Origin: Flavobacterium sp. UBA6721
Lineage (GTDB): Bacteria > Bacteroidota > Bacteroidia > Flavobacteriales > Flavobacteriaceae
Direction of reading: 5' to 3'
DNA: 64,000 nt
NCBI GenBank assembly: GCA_002454195.1
Contig: DKIJ01000035.1
Coordinates: forward strand, 4,715 to 68,714
The notes under the pieces are model-generated. The model was given only the letters and a program-made list of their open reading frames with translations, did not search any database and was not told the origin of the DNA. The translations under genes and the position numbers were made by a program. Position 1 is the first letter of the stretch; the number at the start of each line of letters is the position of its first letter. Positions 26,025-35,597 of the stretch are shown piece after piece.

Positions 26025-27887
26025 ATGTCAGATCAAAGTAAATATACCGAAGATAATATTCGGTCACTCGACTGGAAAGAGCATATTCGTATGCGTCCCG
26101 GTATGTATATCGGGAAATTGGGTGATGGTTCTTCACCTGATGATGGTATCTATATTTTATTGAAAGAAGTACTCGATAACTGTATCGATGAGTTTGTCAT
26201 GGGCTCCGGTAAAACGATCGAGGTGACTATCAGGGACAAAACAGTAGCCGTTCGCGATTACGGCCGTGGAATCCCATTAGGTAAAGTGGTCGATGTGGTT
26301 TCTAAAATGAATACGGGAGGAAAGTATGATTCTTTAGCCTTCAAGAAATCCGTTGGTTTGAATGGGGTAGGTACGAAGGCGGTGAATGCTTTATCGACCT
26401 TCTTTAGGGTAGAATCGGTTCGTGAAGACAAACAAAAAGCAGCCGAATTCTCTGCCGGAAATTTGGTTCTGGAAGAAGATATCATAGAAACAACAAAGCG
26501 AAAAGGAACCAAAGTAACCTTTACGCCAGACGAAGCTATTTTTAAAAACTACAAATTCAGAAATGAGTATGTAGTTAAAATGCTTAAAAATTATTGTTAC
26601 CTGAATACTGGATTGACCATCATTTATAATGGTGAGAAATTCTTTTCAGATTATGGATTAAAAGATTTATTAAACGAAAATATTGCCGAAGAAGATAAGG
26701 TTTACGACATCATTCACTTAAAAGGAGATGATATCGAAATCTCTATGACACATAGTAAGTCGCAATACAGCGAGGAATACCATTCTTTTGTAAACGGTCA
26801 GAATACCACTCAGGGAGGTACGCACTTAGTTGCCTTCAGAGAAGCCATTGTAAAAACCGTAAGAGAGTTTTACAACAAAGGTTTTGAACCTTCGGATATT
26901 CGTAAATCCATTGTGGGAGCGGTGAGTATTAAGGTGATGGAGCCTGTATTCGAATCGCAAACCAAAACCAAATTAGGTTCAACAGAAGTAGGTTCGGAAC
27001 CGGGAATGCCATCGGTAAGAACTTTTGTAAATGATTTTGTTAAAAATAATCTTGACAATTATTTGCACAAAAATCCAGAAACGGCCGATTTGTTGTTACG
27101 CAAAATTTTACAAGCCGAAAGAGAGCGTAAGGAGCTTTCGGGTATTCGAAAATTAGCCAAAGACAGAGCTAAAAAAGCGAGTTTGCACAACAAGAAATTA
27201 CGTGATTGTCGTGTGCATTTGCCGGATATTAAAAATCCAAGATATTTAGAAAGTACGCTATTTATTACCGAGGGGGATTCGGCTTCGGGTTCGATAACCA
27301 AGTCGCGTGATGTGAATACACAAGCCGTATTTAGTTTGCGAGGTAAGCCTTTGAACTCCTACGGAATGAGTAAAAAAATTGTGTACGAGAATGAGGAATT
27401 CAACTTGTTACAAGCGGCTTTGGATATCGAGGACGATATGGAAAATCTGCGTTACAACAACATCGTAATCGCTACCGATGCTGATGTCGATGGTATGCAC
27501 ATTCGCTTATTGTTGATTACGTTCTTTCTACAATTTTTTCCAGAGTTAATCAAAGAAGGGCATTTGTATATTTTGCAAACGCCTTTATTCAGGGTTCGAA
27601 ATAAAAAAGAAACGATTTATTGCTATTCTGAAGAAGAAAGGGTAGCCGCAATCGAAAAATTAAAACCAAAGCCGGAAATCACCCGATTCAAAGGTTTGGG
27701 AGAGATTTCTCCAAATGAGTTCCAGCATTTCATTGGCGATGACATTCGATTAGATCCTATTATGATGGATAAAAATACTTCGGTAGAACAATTGTTGTCT
27801 TTTTATATGGGTAAAAATACCCCAGACCGACAAGAGTTTATTATCAAGAATTTGAAGGTGGAAGTGGATACAATGGAAGAGACTTAG
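26025..27887 (+). CDS. parE: DNA topoisomerase IV subunit B
   Basis: A 620-residue GyrB/ParE-type protein. The start is taken as ATG at 26025 ([17 protein letters not shown]); an in-frame GTG 39 bases upstream would add a non-conserved extension. It has GHKL ATPase motifs ([31 protein letters not shown]), the transducer lysine region (QGGTHL), and the Toprim domain ([17 protein letters not shown]) with Mg ligands. It supplies ATP-driven strand passage for chromosome decatenation, with ParC encoded next. The pairing with an adjacent A subunit, and the lack of a GyrB-specific insert, support ParE over GyrB. Confidence 0.93.
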   Translation: MSDQSKYTEDNIRSLDWKEHIRMRPGMYIGKLGDGSSPDDGIYILLKEVLDNCIDEFVMGSGKTIEVTIRDKTVAVRDYGRGIPLGKVVDVVSKMNTGGKYDSLAFKKSVGLNGVGTKAVNALSTFFRVESVREDKQKAAEFSAGNLVLEEDIIETTKRKGTKVTFTPDEAIFKNYKFRNEYVVKMLKNYCYLNTGLTIIYNGEKFFSDYGLKDLLNENIAEEDKVYDIIHLKGDDIEISMTHSKSQYSEEYHSFVNGQNTTQGGTHLVAFREAIVKTVREFYNKGFEPSDIRKSIVGAVSIKVMEPVFESQTKTKLGSTEVGSEPGMPSVRTFVNDFVKNNLDNYLHKNPETADLLLRKILQAERERKELSGIRKLAKDRAKKASLHNKKLRDCRVHLPDIKNPRYLESTLFITEGDSASGSITKSRDVNTQAVFSLRGKPLNSYGMSKKIVYENEEFNLLQAALDIEDDMENLRYNNIVIATDADVDGMHIRLLLITFFLQFFPELIKEGHLYILQTPLFRVRNKKETIYCYSEEERVAAIEKLKPKPEITRFKGLGEISPNEFQHFIGDDIRLDPIMMDKNTSVEQLLSFYMGKNTPDRQEFIIKNLKVEVDTMEET

Positions 27888-27971
27888 TTTTTAAAAGCCA
27901 GATTTTAATTGAGCAAAACCAAGAGTTGGACAAATTTTTATAATAGAAAAACTGAGATAAATTCAGCATAA

Positions 27972-30707
27972 ATGAAAGACGAAGAAGACGATAACATTAT
28001 TCCGGACAACGAAGAAAATAACGAAGAGCAGGATGCAATTGAGGAGAATCAAGATGGCGATGAGTCAGAGGAACCTATTGAAGTAGCCGCTTCTTCTTTT
28101 GAAGGAAGTCATTTTTACGAGAATCAGGACGAAGGAGATGGTAGTGATACCATTACCAAGGTTACTGGTATGTACAAAGACTGGTTTTTGGATTATGCTT
28201 CTTATGTAATTTTAGAGCGTGCCGTTCCGGCTATCGAGGACGGATTCAAACCAGTACAACGTCGTATTATGCACTCTTTGAAAGAGTTGGATGATGGTCG
28301 TTATAACAAAGTGGCCAATGTTGTAGGGCACACCATGCAGTATCACCCACACGGAGATGCGAGTATTGCGGATGCCATGGTACAAATTGGTCAAAAAGAT
28401 TTATTGATAGATTGTCAAGGAAACTGGGGTAATATTTTAACTGGTGACGGCGCAGCGGCTTCGCGTTATATTGAAGCCCGTTTGTCTAAGTTTGCTCTGG
28501 AAGTTTTGTATTCGCCTAAGATTACCGAATGGGGCGTTTCCTATGATGGTAGAAAAGCCGAACCAATCAATCTTCCGGTAAAATTTCCATTATTATTAGC
28601 TCAGGGAGCAGAGGGAATTGCAGTAGGACTTTCGACGAAAGTATTACCTCATAACTTCAATGAGCTGATTGATGCTTCTATAAAAATTTTAAAAGGAAAG
28701 CCATTTACGCTGTATCCTGATTTTATGACAGCGGGTATTGCCGATGTGTCGAACTACAATGACGGTATGCGCGGCGGACGTGTGCGTGTGCGTGCCAAAA
28801 TTGCCCAGCTGGACAAAAATACTTTAGTTATTACCCAAATTCCGTTTTCGACGAATACATCAAGTTTGATTGATAGTATTTTGAAAGCTAATGAAAAGGG
28901 GAAAATTAAAATCAAGAAAATTGAAGACAATACTGCAGCTGAGGTTGAGATATTGATTCATTTATATCCGGGAGTTTCTCCTGATAAAACGATTGATGCC
29001 TTGTTTGCCTTTACTGCCTGCGAAACATCAGTGGCGCCATTAGGTTGCGTTATTGAAGATAACAAGCCTTTGTTTATAGGGGTTTCACAGATGTTGAAAA
29101 TTTCTACGAATAGAACAGTGGATTTATTGCGTCAGGAGTTGGAAATTCAATTGGAAGAATTAAAAAACAAATGGCATTTTTCGACCTTGGAAAAAATCTT
29201 CATTCGTGAAGAAATGTATATTGATTTCAAATTGTACTCTGATAAAGAATCTTTATTCAAATACATGTACGATCGTTTTGAGCCTTTCAAAAAATCATTT
29301 GTTAGAGAAATAAATGATGAGGATTTACAGCGATTGACTCAAATTCCGATGATTCGTATTACGCGTTTCGATTCTGATAAGGCCGATGATTTCATAGCCA
29401 AATTAGAAGAGGAAATGAAGGAGGTAGAATACAATTTGGAACACATTATTGATTTTACTATTGCTTATTTTACCAAACTAAAAGAGAAATATGGTAAAGG
29501 AAGAGAGCGTCAAACGGAGCTGCGTATTTTTGATGATATCGAAGCCACGAAAGTAGTGTTGCGTAATACAAAATTGTATGTAGACAGAGCGGAAGGTTTC
29601 GTAGGTACCAGTTTGAAAAAAGACGAATACGTTACCGATTGTTCGGATATTGATGATGTGATTGTTTTCCTTCGAGACGGAAGTATGATGGTAACTAAAG
29701 TAGATGCCAAAACTTTCGTAGGGAAAGACATTATTCACGTGGCCGTTTTTGACAAGAGTGATAAACGCACCATTTACAATATGGTATATCGAGATGGTAA
29801 ATCAGGTCCTTCTTATATTAAGCGATTTAATGTTTCTGGGGTAACCAGAGATAAATTGTATGATTTGACCAATGGAACTAAAGGTTCTCAAGTCTTGTAT
29901 TTTACTTGCAATCCAAATGGGGAGGCTGAAGTGATTTCGATTCTTTTACGCCAAATAAGCAATATTAAGAAATTGAAATTCGATTTGGATTTTGCCAAAT
30001 TAGCTATTAAAGGACGTGCTTCTAAAGGGAATTTGGTAACCAAATATCCAATTAAGAAAATCGAAATTAAAGAAAAAGGAATCTCAACTTTGTTGCCGAG
30101 AAAGATTTGGTATGATGATACCGTTCAGCGATTGAATGTAGATGGTAGAGGTGAATTATTGGGTGAATTTAGGCCTAGTGATAAAATCCTAATCATTCAG
30201 CAATCAGGAAAGTTGAAGGTGATTATTCCGGAATTATCAACGCACTTTGAGGAAGATATGATTGTTTTGGAAAAATGGATTCCTAAAAAACCTATTTCGG
30301 CCATTTATTATGATGGGGAAAAAGAACGCTATTATTTGAAACGTTTTTTGGTGGAAAATGAAGGCAAAGAGGATATATTTATTACAGAACATCCTAACTC
30401 TCAATTAGAATTAGTTTCTACAGATTATAGACCAATGGTAGAGTTGGTTTTCTCTAAAGTAAAAGGGGTACAAAAAGAAAGTATCACAGTTGATGTTGAA
30501 AATTTCATAGCGATAAAAGGATTTAAAGCCCTAGGAAATCAATTAACAACCGATAAGTTAAAACAGGTCAATGCGTTAGAGCCATTACCTTATGAAGCTC
30601 CTGAAGAAATCATAGCCGAGGAATTAGAGGTTAAAGGCGAATTAAATGCCGATGATACTCAAGTACAATTGGACGAAGACGGTCAGATAGGTTTAGTATT
30701 AGAATAA
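27972..30707 (+). CDS. parC: DNA topoisomerase IV subunit A
   Basis: A 911-residue GyrA/ParC-type protein, longer than E. coli ParC. An acidic, probably disordered N-terminal extension of about 60 residues is followed by the breakage-reunion domain: QRRIMHSL, the quinolone region YHPHGDASIADAMVQ and the catalytic tyrosine in AASRYIEARLS. Beyond about residue 480 comes a coiled region and a C-terminal beta-pinwheel-like half, then an acidic tail. There is no GyrA-box-like QRRGGKG motif, which supports ParC. It lies 84 bases after parE and ends in a strong terminator. Confidence 0.93.
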   Translation: MKDEEDDNIIPDNEENNEEQDAIEENQDGDESEEPIEVAASSFEGSHFYENQDEGDGSDTITKVTGMYKDWFLDYASYVILERAVPAIEDGFKPVQRRIMHSLKELDDGRYNKVANVVGHTMQYHPHGDASIADAMVQIGQKDLLIDCQGNWGNILTGDGAAASRYIEARLSKFALEVLYSPKITEWGVSYDGRKAEPINLPVKFPLLLAQGAEGIAVGLSTKVLPHNFNELIDASIKILKGKPFTLYPDFMTAGIADVSNYNDGMRGGRVRVRAKIAQLDKNTLVITQIPFSTNTSSLIDSILKANEKGKIKIKKIEDNTAAEVEILIHLYPGVSPDKTIDALFAFTACETSVAPLGCVIEDNKPLFIGVSQMLKISTNRTVDLLRQELEIQLEELKNKWHFSTLEKIFIREEMYIDFKLYSDKESLFKYMYDRFEPFKKSFVREINDEDLQRLTQIPMIRITRFDSDKADDFIAKLEEEMKEVEYNLEHIIDFTIAYFTKLKEKYGKGRERQTELRIFDDIEATKVVLRNTKLYVDRAEGFVGTSLKKDEYVTDCSDIDDVIVFLRDGSMMVTKVDAKTFVGKDIIHVAVFDKSDKRTIYNMVYRDGKSGPSYIKRFNVSGVTRDKLYDLTNGTKGSQVLYFTCNPNGEAEVISILLRQISNIKKLKFDLDFAKLAIKGRASKGNLVTKYPIKKIEIKEKGISTLLPRKIWYDDTVQRLNVDGRGELLGEFRPSDKILIIQQSGKLKVIIPELSTHFEEDMIVLEKWIPKKPISAIYYDGEKERYYLKRFLVENEGKEDIFITEHPNSQLELVSTDYRPMVELVFSKVKGVQKESITVDVENFIAIKGFKALGNQLTTDKLKQVNALEPLPYEAPEEIIAEELEVKGELNADDTQVQLDEDGQIGLVLE

Positions 30708-30739
30708 AAAAACTTCCGCTACGGCGGAAGTTTTTTTTT
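30706..30739. terminator. Bidirectional terminator after parC
   Basis: The hairpin ACTTCCGC-tacg-GCGGAAGT is flanked by A7 and T9 runs. It lies between convergent parC and the exonuclease gene. Confidence 0.92.
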
Positions 30740-30745
30740 AGGTAT

Positions 30746-31399
30746 TTACCGAAAGAGTTGGTACAATTTCATCTCTTTATTTTCTTTCAATTTTTTAATG
30801 ATTTTTAGAAAAACAATTGCGGTAATGTAGGCATCCCCCAAAGCGGTATGTCGGTCTTTTTTTGAAATATCAAACTTATCAGCCAAATCATCAAGGGTAT
30901 AATGATCCTTGTGTTGAATCAAGTTGGATTTTATTAAAGTTCTTTTGTACAAAGAAGCGGTATCCAAGGTTTTGTTTTTAAGTGTATCCATTCCATTTCT
31001 TTTCAAAGCATTATTGATCATCGTAATGTCAAATAAGGCATGATGAGCGATAATAATAGAATCACCTACATAATCCAAAAATAACTTCAAAACCTGAATT
31101 TCAGTTTTATGGTCTAATACATCACTACGGATGATACCATGTATTTGTACACTCGTTTTGTCAAAATGTTCTTGATCCATATAGTGTTCAAAAACATTTT
31201 GCAAATTGATAACGCCATTTTCTAATGTTATTGCACCAATGCAAAGAATACGATCGTTTTCATAATCAAAGCCAGTAGTTTCAGTATCTAAAACCACAAA
31301 TCGCTCGGATTCTATAGGCCGATTTAAGGATTCGTCTATGGGTTTTTTCAAAATACCTAATATTTCAAGTATTTCTATGATTTTTTCTTTGAGTGTCAT
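30746..31399 (-). CDS. 3'-5' exonuclease, DEDDh family (DnaQ-like)
   Basis: A 217-residue exonuclease with all three Exo motifs: FVVLDTETTGFDY (Exo I D,E), HHALFDITMINN (Exo II D) and HTALGDAYITA (Exo III H,D). It is a stand-alone proofreading-like or RNase-T-like domain, with no polymerase or helicase part. Its start overlaps the stop of the cNMP/CBS/DUF294 gene by one base, so the two are translationally coupled. The same pair occurs in other bacterial phyla. Confidence 0.9.
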   Translation of the reverse strand: MTLKEKIIEILEILGILKKPIDESLNRPIESERFVVLDTETTGFDYENDRILCIGAITLENGVINLQNVFEHYMDQEHFDKTSVQIHGIIRSDVLDHKTEIQVLKLFLDYVGDSIIIAHHALFDITMINNALKRNGMDTLKNKTLDTASLYKRTLIKSNLIQHKDHYTLDDLADKFDISKKDRHTALGDAYITAIVFLKIIKKLKENKEMKLYQLFR

Positions 31400-33336
31400 T
31401 ATATTGTGATTTTTCCAGGATTAAAACGTATCGATATAACCTCCTGTAATTCTTTAATTGTCTTAAAAGTGGCTTTTAGTTTTACTTTTTCTAATTTGGT
31501 TAGCGCTTCTAATTCGATAAATTGTCCAGAATCATGGTGCAATAAACCTTGTTTAGTTCGGAATTTAAGTAAGGATTTGTAGGAGTAGGCGCAAGACAAA
31601 TACAATTCTTTGTTTTGTGGTTCCAATTCAGCTAGTTTTTCAAAACGTTCAGGAGTATTACTTATTCCTTTTATTCGATGGGATAATATTAAAACCCTTG
31701 CAGCATCGGCTAGTGGCATTAATGCACGGCGTTTTATGTCAAAGAAATCTTTGTGTGCGCCATCTTGCTCAACCAAAAATTGTCTAAAAAATCCCGTAGG
31801 CGAAGGGCTTTGTAGTGCGCCACTAACCAAGTGAACATAGAAAATAGGATTCGCTTCAATATCACCAAAAATATAATCTGCGAGTTCATTTGCCAGTTCT
31901 CTATCGCCATAAGATAAGCTATAATCAAAAAAGATGAACGACAGTAATACTTCATCTTTTCCAGGATTGCTAATCCAATCGTGTACTAATTCTTTCCAAT
32001 GGTTTAAACTCAAGCACCATTTTGGGTTAGAAGCCATCATTTCGGCAGGACAATAATCATAACCAATTTCGAAAAGTCCTTTGTTGACCTCGGCCGCTAA
32101 GTCCAAGAAATACTTGCGTGTTTTTTCTCGAATTACTTCAGGAACATCTTCGTATATCAAGGCATTATCTTGATCGGTGTGTAATAATTGTTCGCTACGT
32201 CCTTGACTTCCTAACGCTAACCACGAAAAACGAGCAGGAGGAGGCGTTTTCATTTTGTCTAAAGACAATTCGATTACGCGTTTGATACAGGCATCGTTTA
32301 ATTCAGTGATAATTTTAGACGTAAGTGTAATAGGAATATTTTGATCTAAATAGCCTTGTAGTAATTGCATGATTTTAGCACGAATAGGCTTGATTGCTTT
32401 CGCTTTTTTAACCCTTTTTAATGCTTTAATTAAAACCGCTGGATTGTTTCCTAAGGCTACCATGACATCATGTTTGGATAAAACACCTATTACTTTCGTA
32501 TTTGTAGTTCCATCTTTAGTCAAACAAAGGTGACTGATATTACTTTTCATCATGGCCATTTGTGCTTGGGTAATGGTCATTTTTTTTGAATAAGTAATTA
32601 CAGGCGAATTCATAATTACATCGGCGGTAGTATTGATGGAATAGTCTCCCGTAACAATTTTATTTCGTAAATCTTTGTCGGTAATAATTCCTATAGGGAG
32701 CATGTCTTCCACCACGAGCATTGCCCCAATATTCTTTTTAGTCATCGTTAGAGCAATTTCTTTAGCAGTTGCTGCTCGGGAACAAGTGACAATTTTTTTT
32801 GAATATTTAATAGGTTGAAGGTCTAATATTTTATTATCCTTATCAATAATGTCACCACTAGCAGTTTCATCCTCTAGAAAGTCACCGTATAGTTTTTTAC
32901 TATGACTTTTAGAATAGGGATTTTGTGTGTTGGAAGCAAAACTGTCAATAATAAATGAACCAACATTTGAATTTTTAATAGCATAGGGTTTAAAAACGTC
33001 AATAGGTATGGCGTAGAGAATACTTTCTTCATGAGCACAAGCTTGCATCATATAATTTTCATGCGCAATCAAAGGGCGTAGACCAAAAATATCGCCTTCG
33101 TCGCACATATCCAGGATATCGTTTTTCGATTTTTGACTAAGTTCAATTGCGCCTTTATGAACCACATAAAAGCAATTGTGTGTTTCTTCATTTTCTTCAA
33201 AAACAATAGCGCCTTTGTCTTTGTAAATAATTGAAACTTGCTCCGAAAGTACTTCGATATCGAATTTGTCTAGAAAATTAAAAGGGGGAAAGTTTTTTAA
33301 AAAGTCGGCTACTCTTTGTGAAATGGTATTTTTCAT
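31399..33336 (-). CDS. cNMP-binding / CBS / DUF294 nucleotidyltransferase-like protein
   Basis: A 645-residue soluble protein. Residues about 15-140 are a cyclic-nucleotide-binding domain (IVFEENEETHNCFYVVHKGAI); about 180-305 are two CBS motifs (GAMLVVEDMLPIGIITDKDLR, VIGVLSKHDVMVALG). The C-terminal half is DUF294 with the nucleotidyltransferase motif LGSQGRSEQLLHTDQDNALIY and a DUF294_C helical part. GlnD-like chemistry is suspected for this family but is not proven. Coupled to the exonuclease gene by a one-base overlap; it may sense nucleotides and act with the exonuclease (inference). Confidence 0.9.
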   Translation of the reverse strand: MKNTISQRVADFLKNFPPFNFLDKFDIEVLSEQVSIIYKDKGAIVFEENEETHNCFYVVHKGAIELSQKSKNDILDMCDEGDIFGLRPLIAHENYMMQACAHEESILYAIPIDVFKPYAIKNSNVGSFIIDSFASNTQNPYSKSHSKKLYGDFLEDETASGDIIDKDNKILDLQPIKYSKKIVTCSRAATAKEIALTMTKKNIGAMLVVEDMLPIGIITDKDLRNKIVTGDYSINTTADVIMNSPVITYSKKMTITQAQMAMMKSNISHLCLTKDGTTNTKVIGVLSKHDVMVALGNNPAVLIKALKRVKKAKAIKPIRAKIMQLLQGYLDQNIPITLTSKIITELNDACIKRVIELSLDKMKTPPPARFSWLALGSQGRSEQLLHTDQDNALIYEDVPEVIREKTRKYFLDLAAEVNKGLFEIGYDYCPAEMMASNPKWCLSLNHWKELVHDWISNPGKDEVLLSFIFFDYSLSYGDRELANELADYIFGDIEANPIFYVHLVSGALQSPSPTGFFRQFLVEQDGAHKDFFDIKRRALMPLADAARVLILSHRIKGISNTPERFEKLAELEPQNKELYLSCAYSYKSLLKFRTKQGLLHHDSGQFIELEALTKLEKVKLKATFKTIKELQEVISIRFNPGKITI

Positions 33337-33445
33337 TAAAAAATATTTTGATGGCTAATTTTTTGGGTTTGTTTGGCTAAAGAAATACGAAATGCATTTC
33401 TTGGTATCAAATGCTAATGTATTAATTTTAATCTTTTAAAACGAA

Positions 33446-33468
33446 AGAAGCTCCAAAATGGAGCTTCA
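33446..33468 (-). terminator. Terminator downstream of the TerC gene
   Basis: GAAGCTCC-aaaat-GGAGCTTC followed on the minus strand by T-rich sequence. It lies 20 bases beyond the TerC stop. Confidence 0.78.
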
Positions 33469-33487
33469 AATTCGTAGTTGATGGGCA

Positions 33488-34258
33488 TTACTTTTTTTTG
33501 GTTGCTTTCATATTGAGAGCTTCTACCATAAGTGAAAATGAAATTGCAAAATACAAATAGCCTTTTGGAATAGGTGTAACATGACTACCAAAAATTAAGG
33601 CATTGGACAAATGCGCACTTTCGGTAACTAACATTAAACCAATTAGAATTAAAAAAGCCAATCCTAAAATTTGAATTGAAGGATGTCTATTAACAAAACT
33701 TCCAACAGGTACAGCAAATTGCATCATAATTAATACCGAAATAATCACCGCTGTAATCATGATGTACAAAGCACCTGCTACGCCATTAGTCATTCCTACC
33801 GCAGTTAAGATACTATCAAAAGAGAAAACAATATCAATCAATATGATTTGGACAATTACACTGCTGAATGTTTTTGCTGCTGCCTTTTTAATTTCTTGCT
33901 CTTCTTCCCCTTTATGGTCTACCTTTTCTCTGATTTCATTCGTACTTTTATAAATAAGGAATAAGCCTCCTAATAATAAAATGATGCTTTGACCCGAAAC
34001 CTGTGCTGTCATCCAGCTAAAATCAATGCTAAACCAAGGTTCTTTCATTGCAATTAAATAGGAAATTCCTAATAACAGAAAAATACGCATGAACATAGCT
34101 AGGAACATACCAATTTTAGTCGCTTTTTTACGGCTTTCTTCCGGTAATTTTCCTGTAGCAATTGAGATGAAAATGATATTATCAATTCCGAGTACGATTT
34201 CTAGAAAGGTTAATGTGATAAGAGCAATCCATGCATCTGGATTTAAAAATACTTCCAT
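33488..34258 (-). CDS. TerC family integral membrane protein
   Basis: A 256-residue protein with about seven membrane segments and the TerC signature: LEIVLGIDNIIFISI at the N-terminus, and LIDIVFSFDSILTAVGM in the middle, each carrying the paired acidic residues used by the family. TerC proteins are linked to tellurite resistance and, in several bacteria, to manganese export or metalation of secreted enzymes. No ter operon partners are adjacent, so a metal-ion role is more likely here (inference). Confidence 0.92.
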   Translation of the reverse strand: MEVFLNPDAWIALITLTFLEIVLGIDNIIFISIATGKLPEESRKKATKIGMFLAMFMRIFLLLGISYLIAMKEPWFSIDFSWMTAQVSGQSIILLLGGLFLIYKSTNEIREKVDHKGEEEQEIKKAAAKTFSSVIVQIILIDIVFSFDSILTAVGMTNGVAGALYIMITAVIISVLIMMQFAVPVGSFVNRHPSIQILGLAFLILIGLMLVTESAHLSNALIFGSHVTPIPKGYLYFAISFSLMVEALNMKATKKK

Positions 34259-34266
34259 TTTGTATA

Positions 34267-34301
34267 GGTTAGGGGTTATGAGTTATGTGTTGTGAGTTTA
34301 A
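34267..34301. repeat. Degenerate 7-mer array
   Basis: Five tandem 7-base units in register: GGTTAGG, GGTTATG, AGTTATG, TGTTGTG, AGTTTAA. It lies upstream of the TerC gene and belongs to the same family as the arrays at 35534, 43159 and 45244. Confidence 0.75.
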
Positions 34302-34305
34302 GGAA

Positions 34306-34683
34306 TTATAATTCTCCAATTTTTGTAACGGTTCCTCGTTGTTTTTGATCGGAGCCTATGATTCCGAATTCAAAGGTATAGGTATTTCCGGAAGTCGTCA
34401 AAATTTTCATGCCAATGGCTTTTTCTTCTGCCATATTTTTAGGATGTTTTTTTTTCAAAACATACTCGCAATCGCTAATCCAGCGGATAGAAGCGGTATC
34501 TGTTTTTCCTTCAAAAGTTTCAATTTCTATGCTGTCATTACGCTCAAAAACGGTTACTTTTTTTTCTCCGTTTACTTCGTATTCAAAACGGAATTTTCCT
34601 GTTTTAAAAGCTGCACAATTGTGTTCTGCCTGATAACAAGATACTAAAAGTAGAAGTAGAGGAAGTAGTATTATTTTTTTCAT
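34306..34683 (-). CDS. Hypothetical lipoprotein
   Basis: A 125-residue protein with the signal MKKIILLPLLLLLVSC (lipobox LVSC). The mature part is a compact beta-rich region (FRFEYEVNGEKKVTVFERNDSIEIETFEGKTDTASIRW, CEYVLKKKHPKN) resembling small lipocalin-like or flavobacterial orphan lipoproteins. Function unknown. It is separated from TerC by a 7-mer array and from the pentapeptide gene by 52 bases. Confidence 0.75.
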   Translation of the reverse strand: MKKIILLPLLLLLVSCYQAEHNCAAFKTGKFRFEYEVNGEKKVTVFERNDSIEIETFEGKTDTASIRWISDCEYVLKKKHPKNMAEEKAIGMKILTTSGNTYTFEFGIIGSDQKQRGTVTKIGEL

Positions 34684-34735
34684 TCTCTTTATTGGGTTAG
34701 ATTCTCCTCTCTCAGATGGGGTAGGAGGTGTGTAT

Positions 34736-35308
34736 TTATTGAATTTTAATATCGTATTTGTCTAAAAGTCCTGGGATTCCCTGCATTGAAAATTTAGCTT
34801 TTCGCATCGGGTTGAATTCAGGGTCTATTTTGTAATTGTAAGCGGTTAAGAAATTCACTTCTTTTAATTGGGTATCATTAAATACCGCATTTTCCAGATT
34901 GCAATTGTCAAAAACCGAATTGGAAAGATTCGTGCCAATGAAACTCACTTCTTTCATCGAACAGGAATTGAATTTGGTTTTAGGCATTTTTTTATTCGAA
35001 AAAGAAGCATAATCCAAAATGCAATCGGTGAAATGAACCGCAAACATAAAATCGGTACAGCTGTTAAATTGAATTCCCAGCAGTTTACAATTAGAAAAAT
35101 GTACGGTTTTTAAGCTCGTTCCTTTTAAGTTGGTCATCGAAAGATTGCAATCGATGAATTCGCAATCCATGAAAGTATTGTTTGAAAAATCACTGTTGGA
35201 GAAATCACAGTTTTTAAAAACACAGTCTTCAAATTCACGATGACTGACTTTTTTATTGATGAAAATGACCTTATCAAAGGTTTTCTGAATGTGAATGAGT
35301 TCTTCCAT
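34736..35308 (-). CDS. Pentapeptide-repeat protein
   Basis: A 190-residue protein formed largely of A(N/D)LXX/F-type pentapeptide repeats (FENCVFKNCDFSNSDFSNNTFMDCEF-like series), giving a right-handed quadrilateral beta-helix. Family members include Qnr-type DNA mimics that protect gyrase, but many have unrelated roles and nothing here proves quinolone protection. Its start overlaps the stop of the upstream DUF6095-like gene by one base. Confidence 0.82.
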   Translation of the reverse strand: MEELIHIQKTFDKVIFINKKVSHREFEDCVFKNCDFSNSDFSNNTFMDCEFIDCNLSMTNLKGTSLKTVHFSNCKLLGIQFNSCTDFMFAVHFTDCILDYASFSNKKMPKTKFNSCSMKEVSFIGTNLSNSVFDNCNLENAVFNDTQLKEVNFLTAYNYKIDPEFNPMRKAKFSMQGIPGLLDKYDIKIQ

Positions 35309-35529
35309 TAATCGTTAAATAAGGCTTCCATTATATATTTCAATCCTAGAAAAATCAAATACATCGAAGCCAAACATGCCACAATTCCAATTCCTAAAAC
35401 CAGATAATGCCAAACGTTTTTTTGGTTCATAAAGGCATTATAAATCAATGATGGTCCAATGAACATTAGCGGCAAAGCGCCTGTTAAGTATTTTACTCCT
35501 TTGGATAATAATTCTTTATTTGTTGACAT
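35308..35529 (-). CDS. DUF6095-like small membrane protein
   Basis: A 73-residue protein with two membrane segments (about 14-32 and 40-64) and short charged ends. It fits the small flavobacterial DUF6095 family; function unknown. It is translationally coupled with the pentapeptide gene by a one-base overlap. The 7-mer array starts right after its start codon region. Confidence 0.68.
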   Translation of the reverse strand: MSTNKELLSKGVKYLTGALPLMFIGPSLIYNAFMNQKNVWHYLVLGIGIVACLASMYLIFLGLKYIMEALFND

Positions 35530-35533
35530 TTTA

Positions 35534-35597
35534 AGTTAGAAGTTAGAAGTTAGAAGTTAGAAGTCACGCATAACGCATAACACCTAACTCATAACTT
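35534..35597. repeat. Inverted pair of 7-mer arrays between two genes
   Basis: Four exact AGTTAGA units (35534-35561) run forward, and then a run of units reading ACGCATA, ACGCATA, ACACCTA, ACTCATA, ACTTATT, which is the same family on the other strand (GTTATGA, GTTAGGT, GTTATGC, GTTATGC). The whole forms an imperfect inverted arrangement between the murQ 3' end and the DUF6095-like start. It is not a CRISPR array: no spacers, and a 7-base period. Confidence 0.78.

Noticed and set aside
34736..35308. Qnr quinolone-resistance gene
   Set aside because: Pentapeptide repeats are present, but the pattern is not specific to Qnr and no loop signature was seen.
35534..35597. CRISPR array
   Set aside because: Units are 7 bases, not 25-45, with no spacers and no cas genes.
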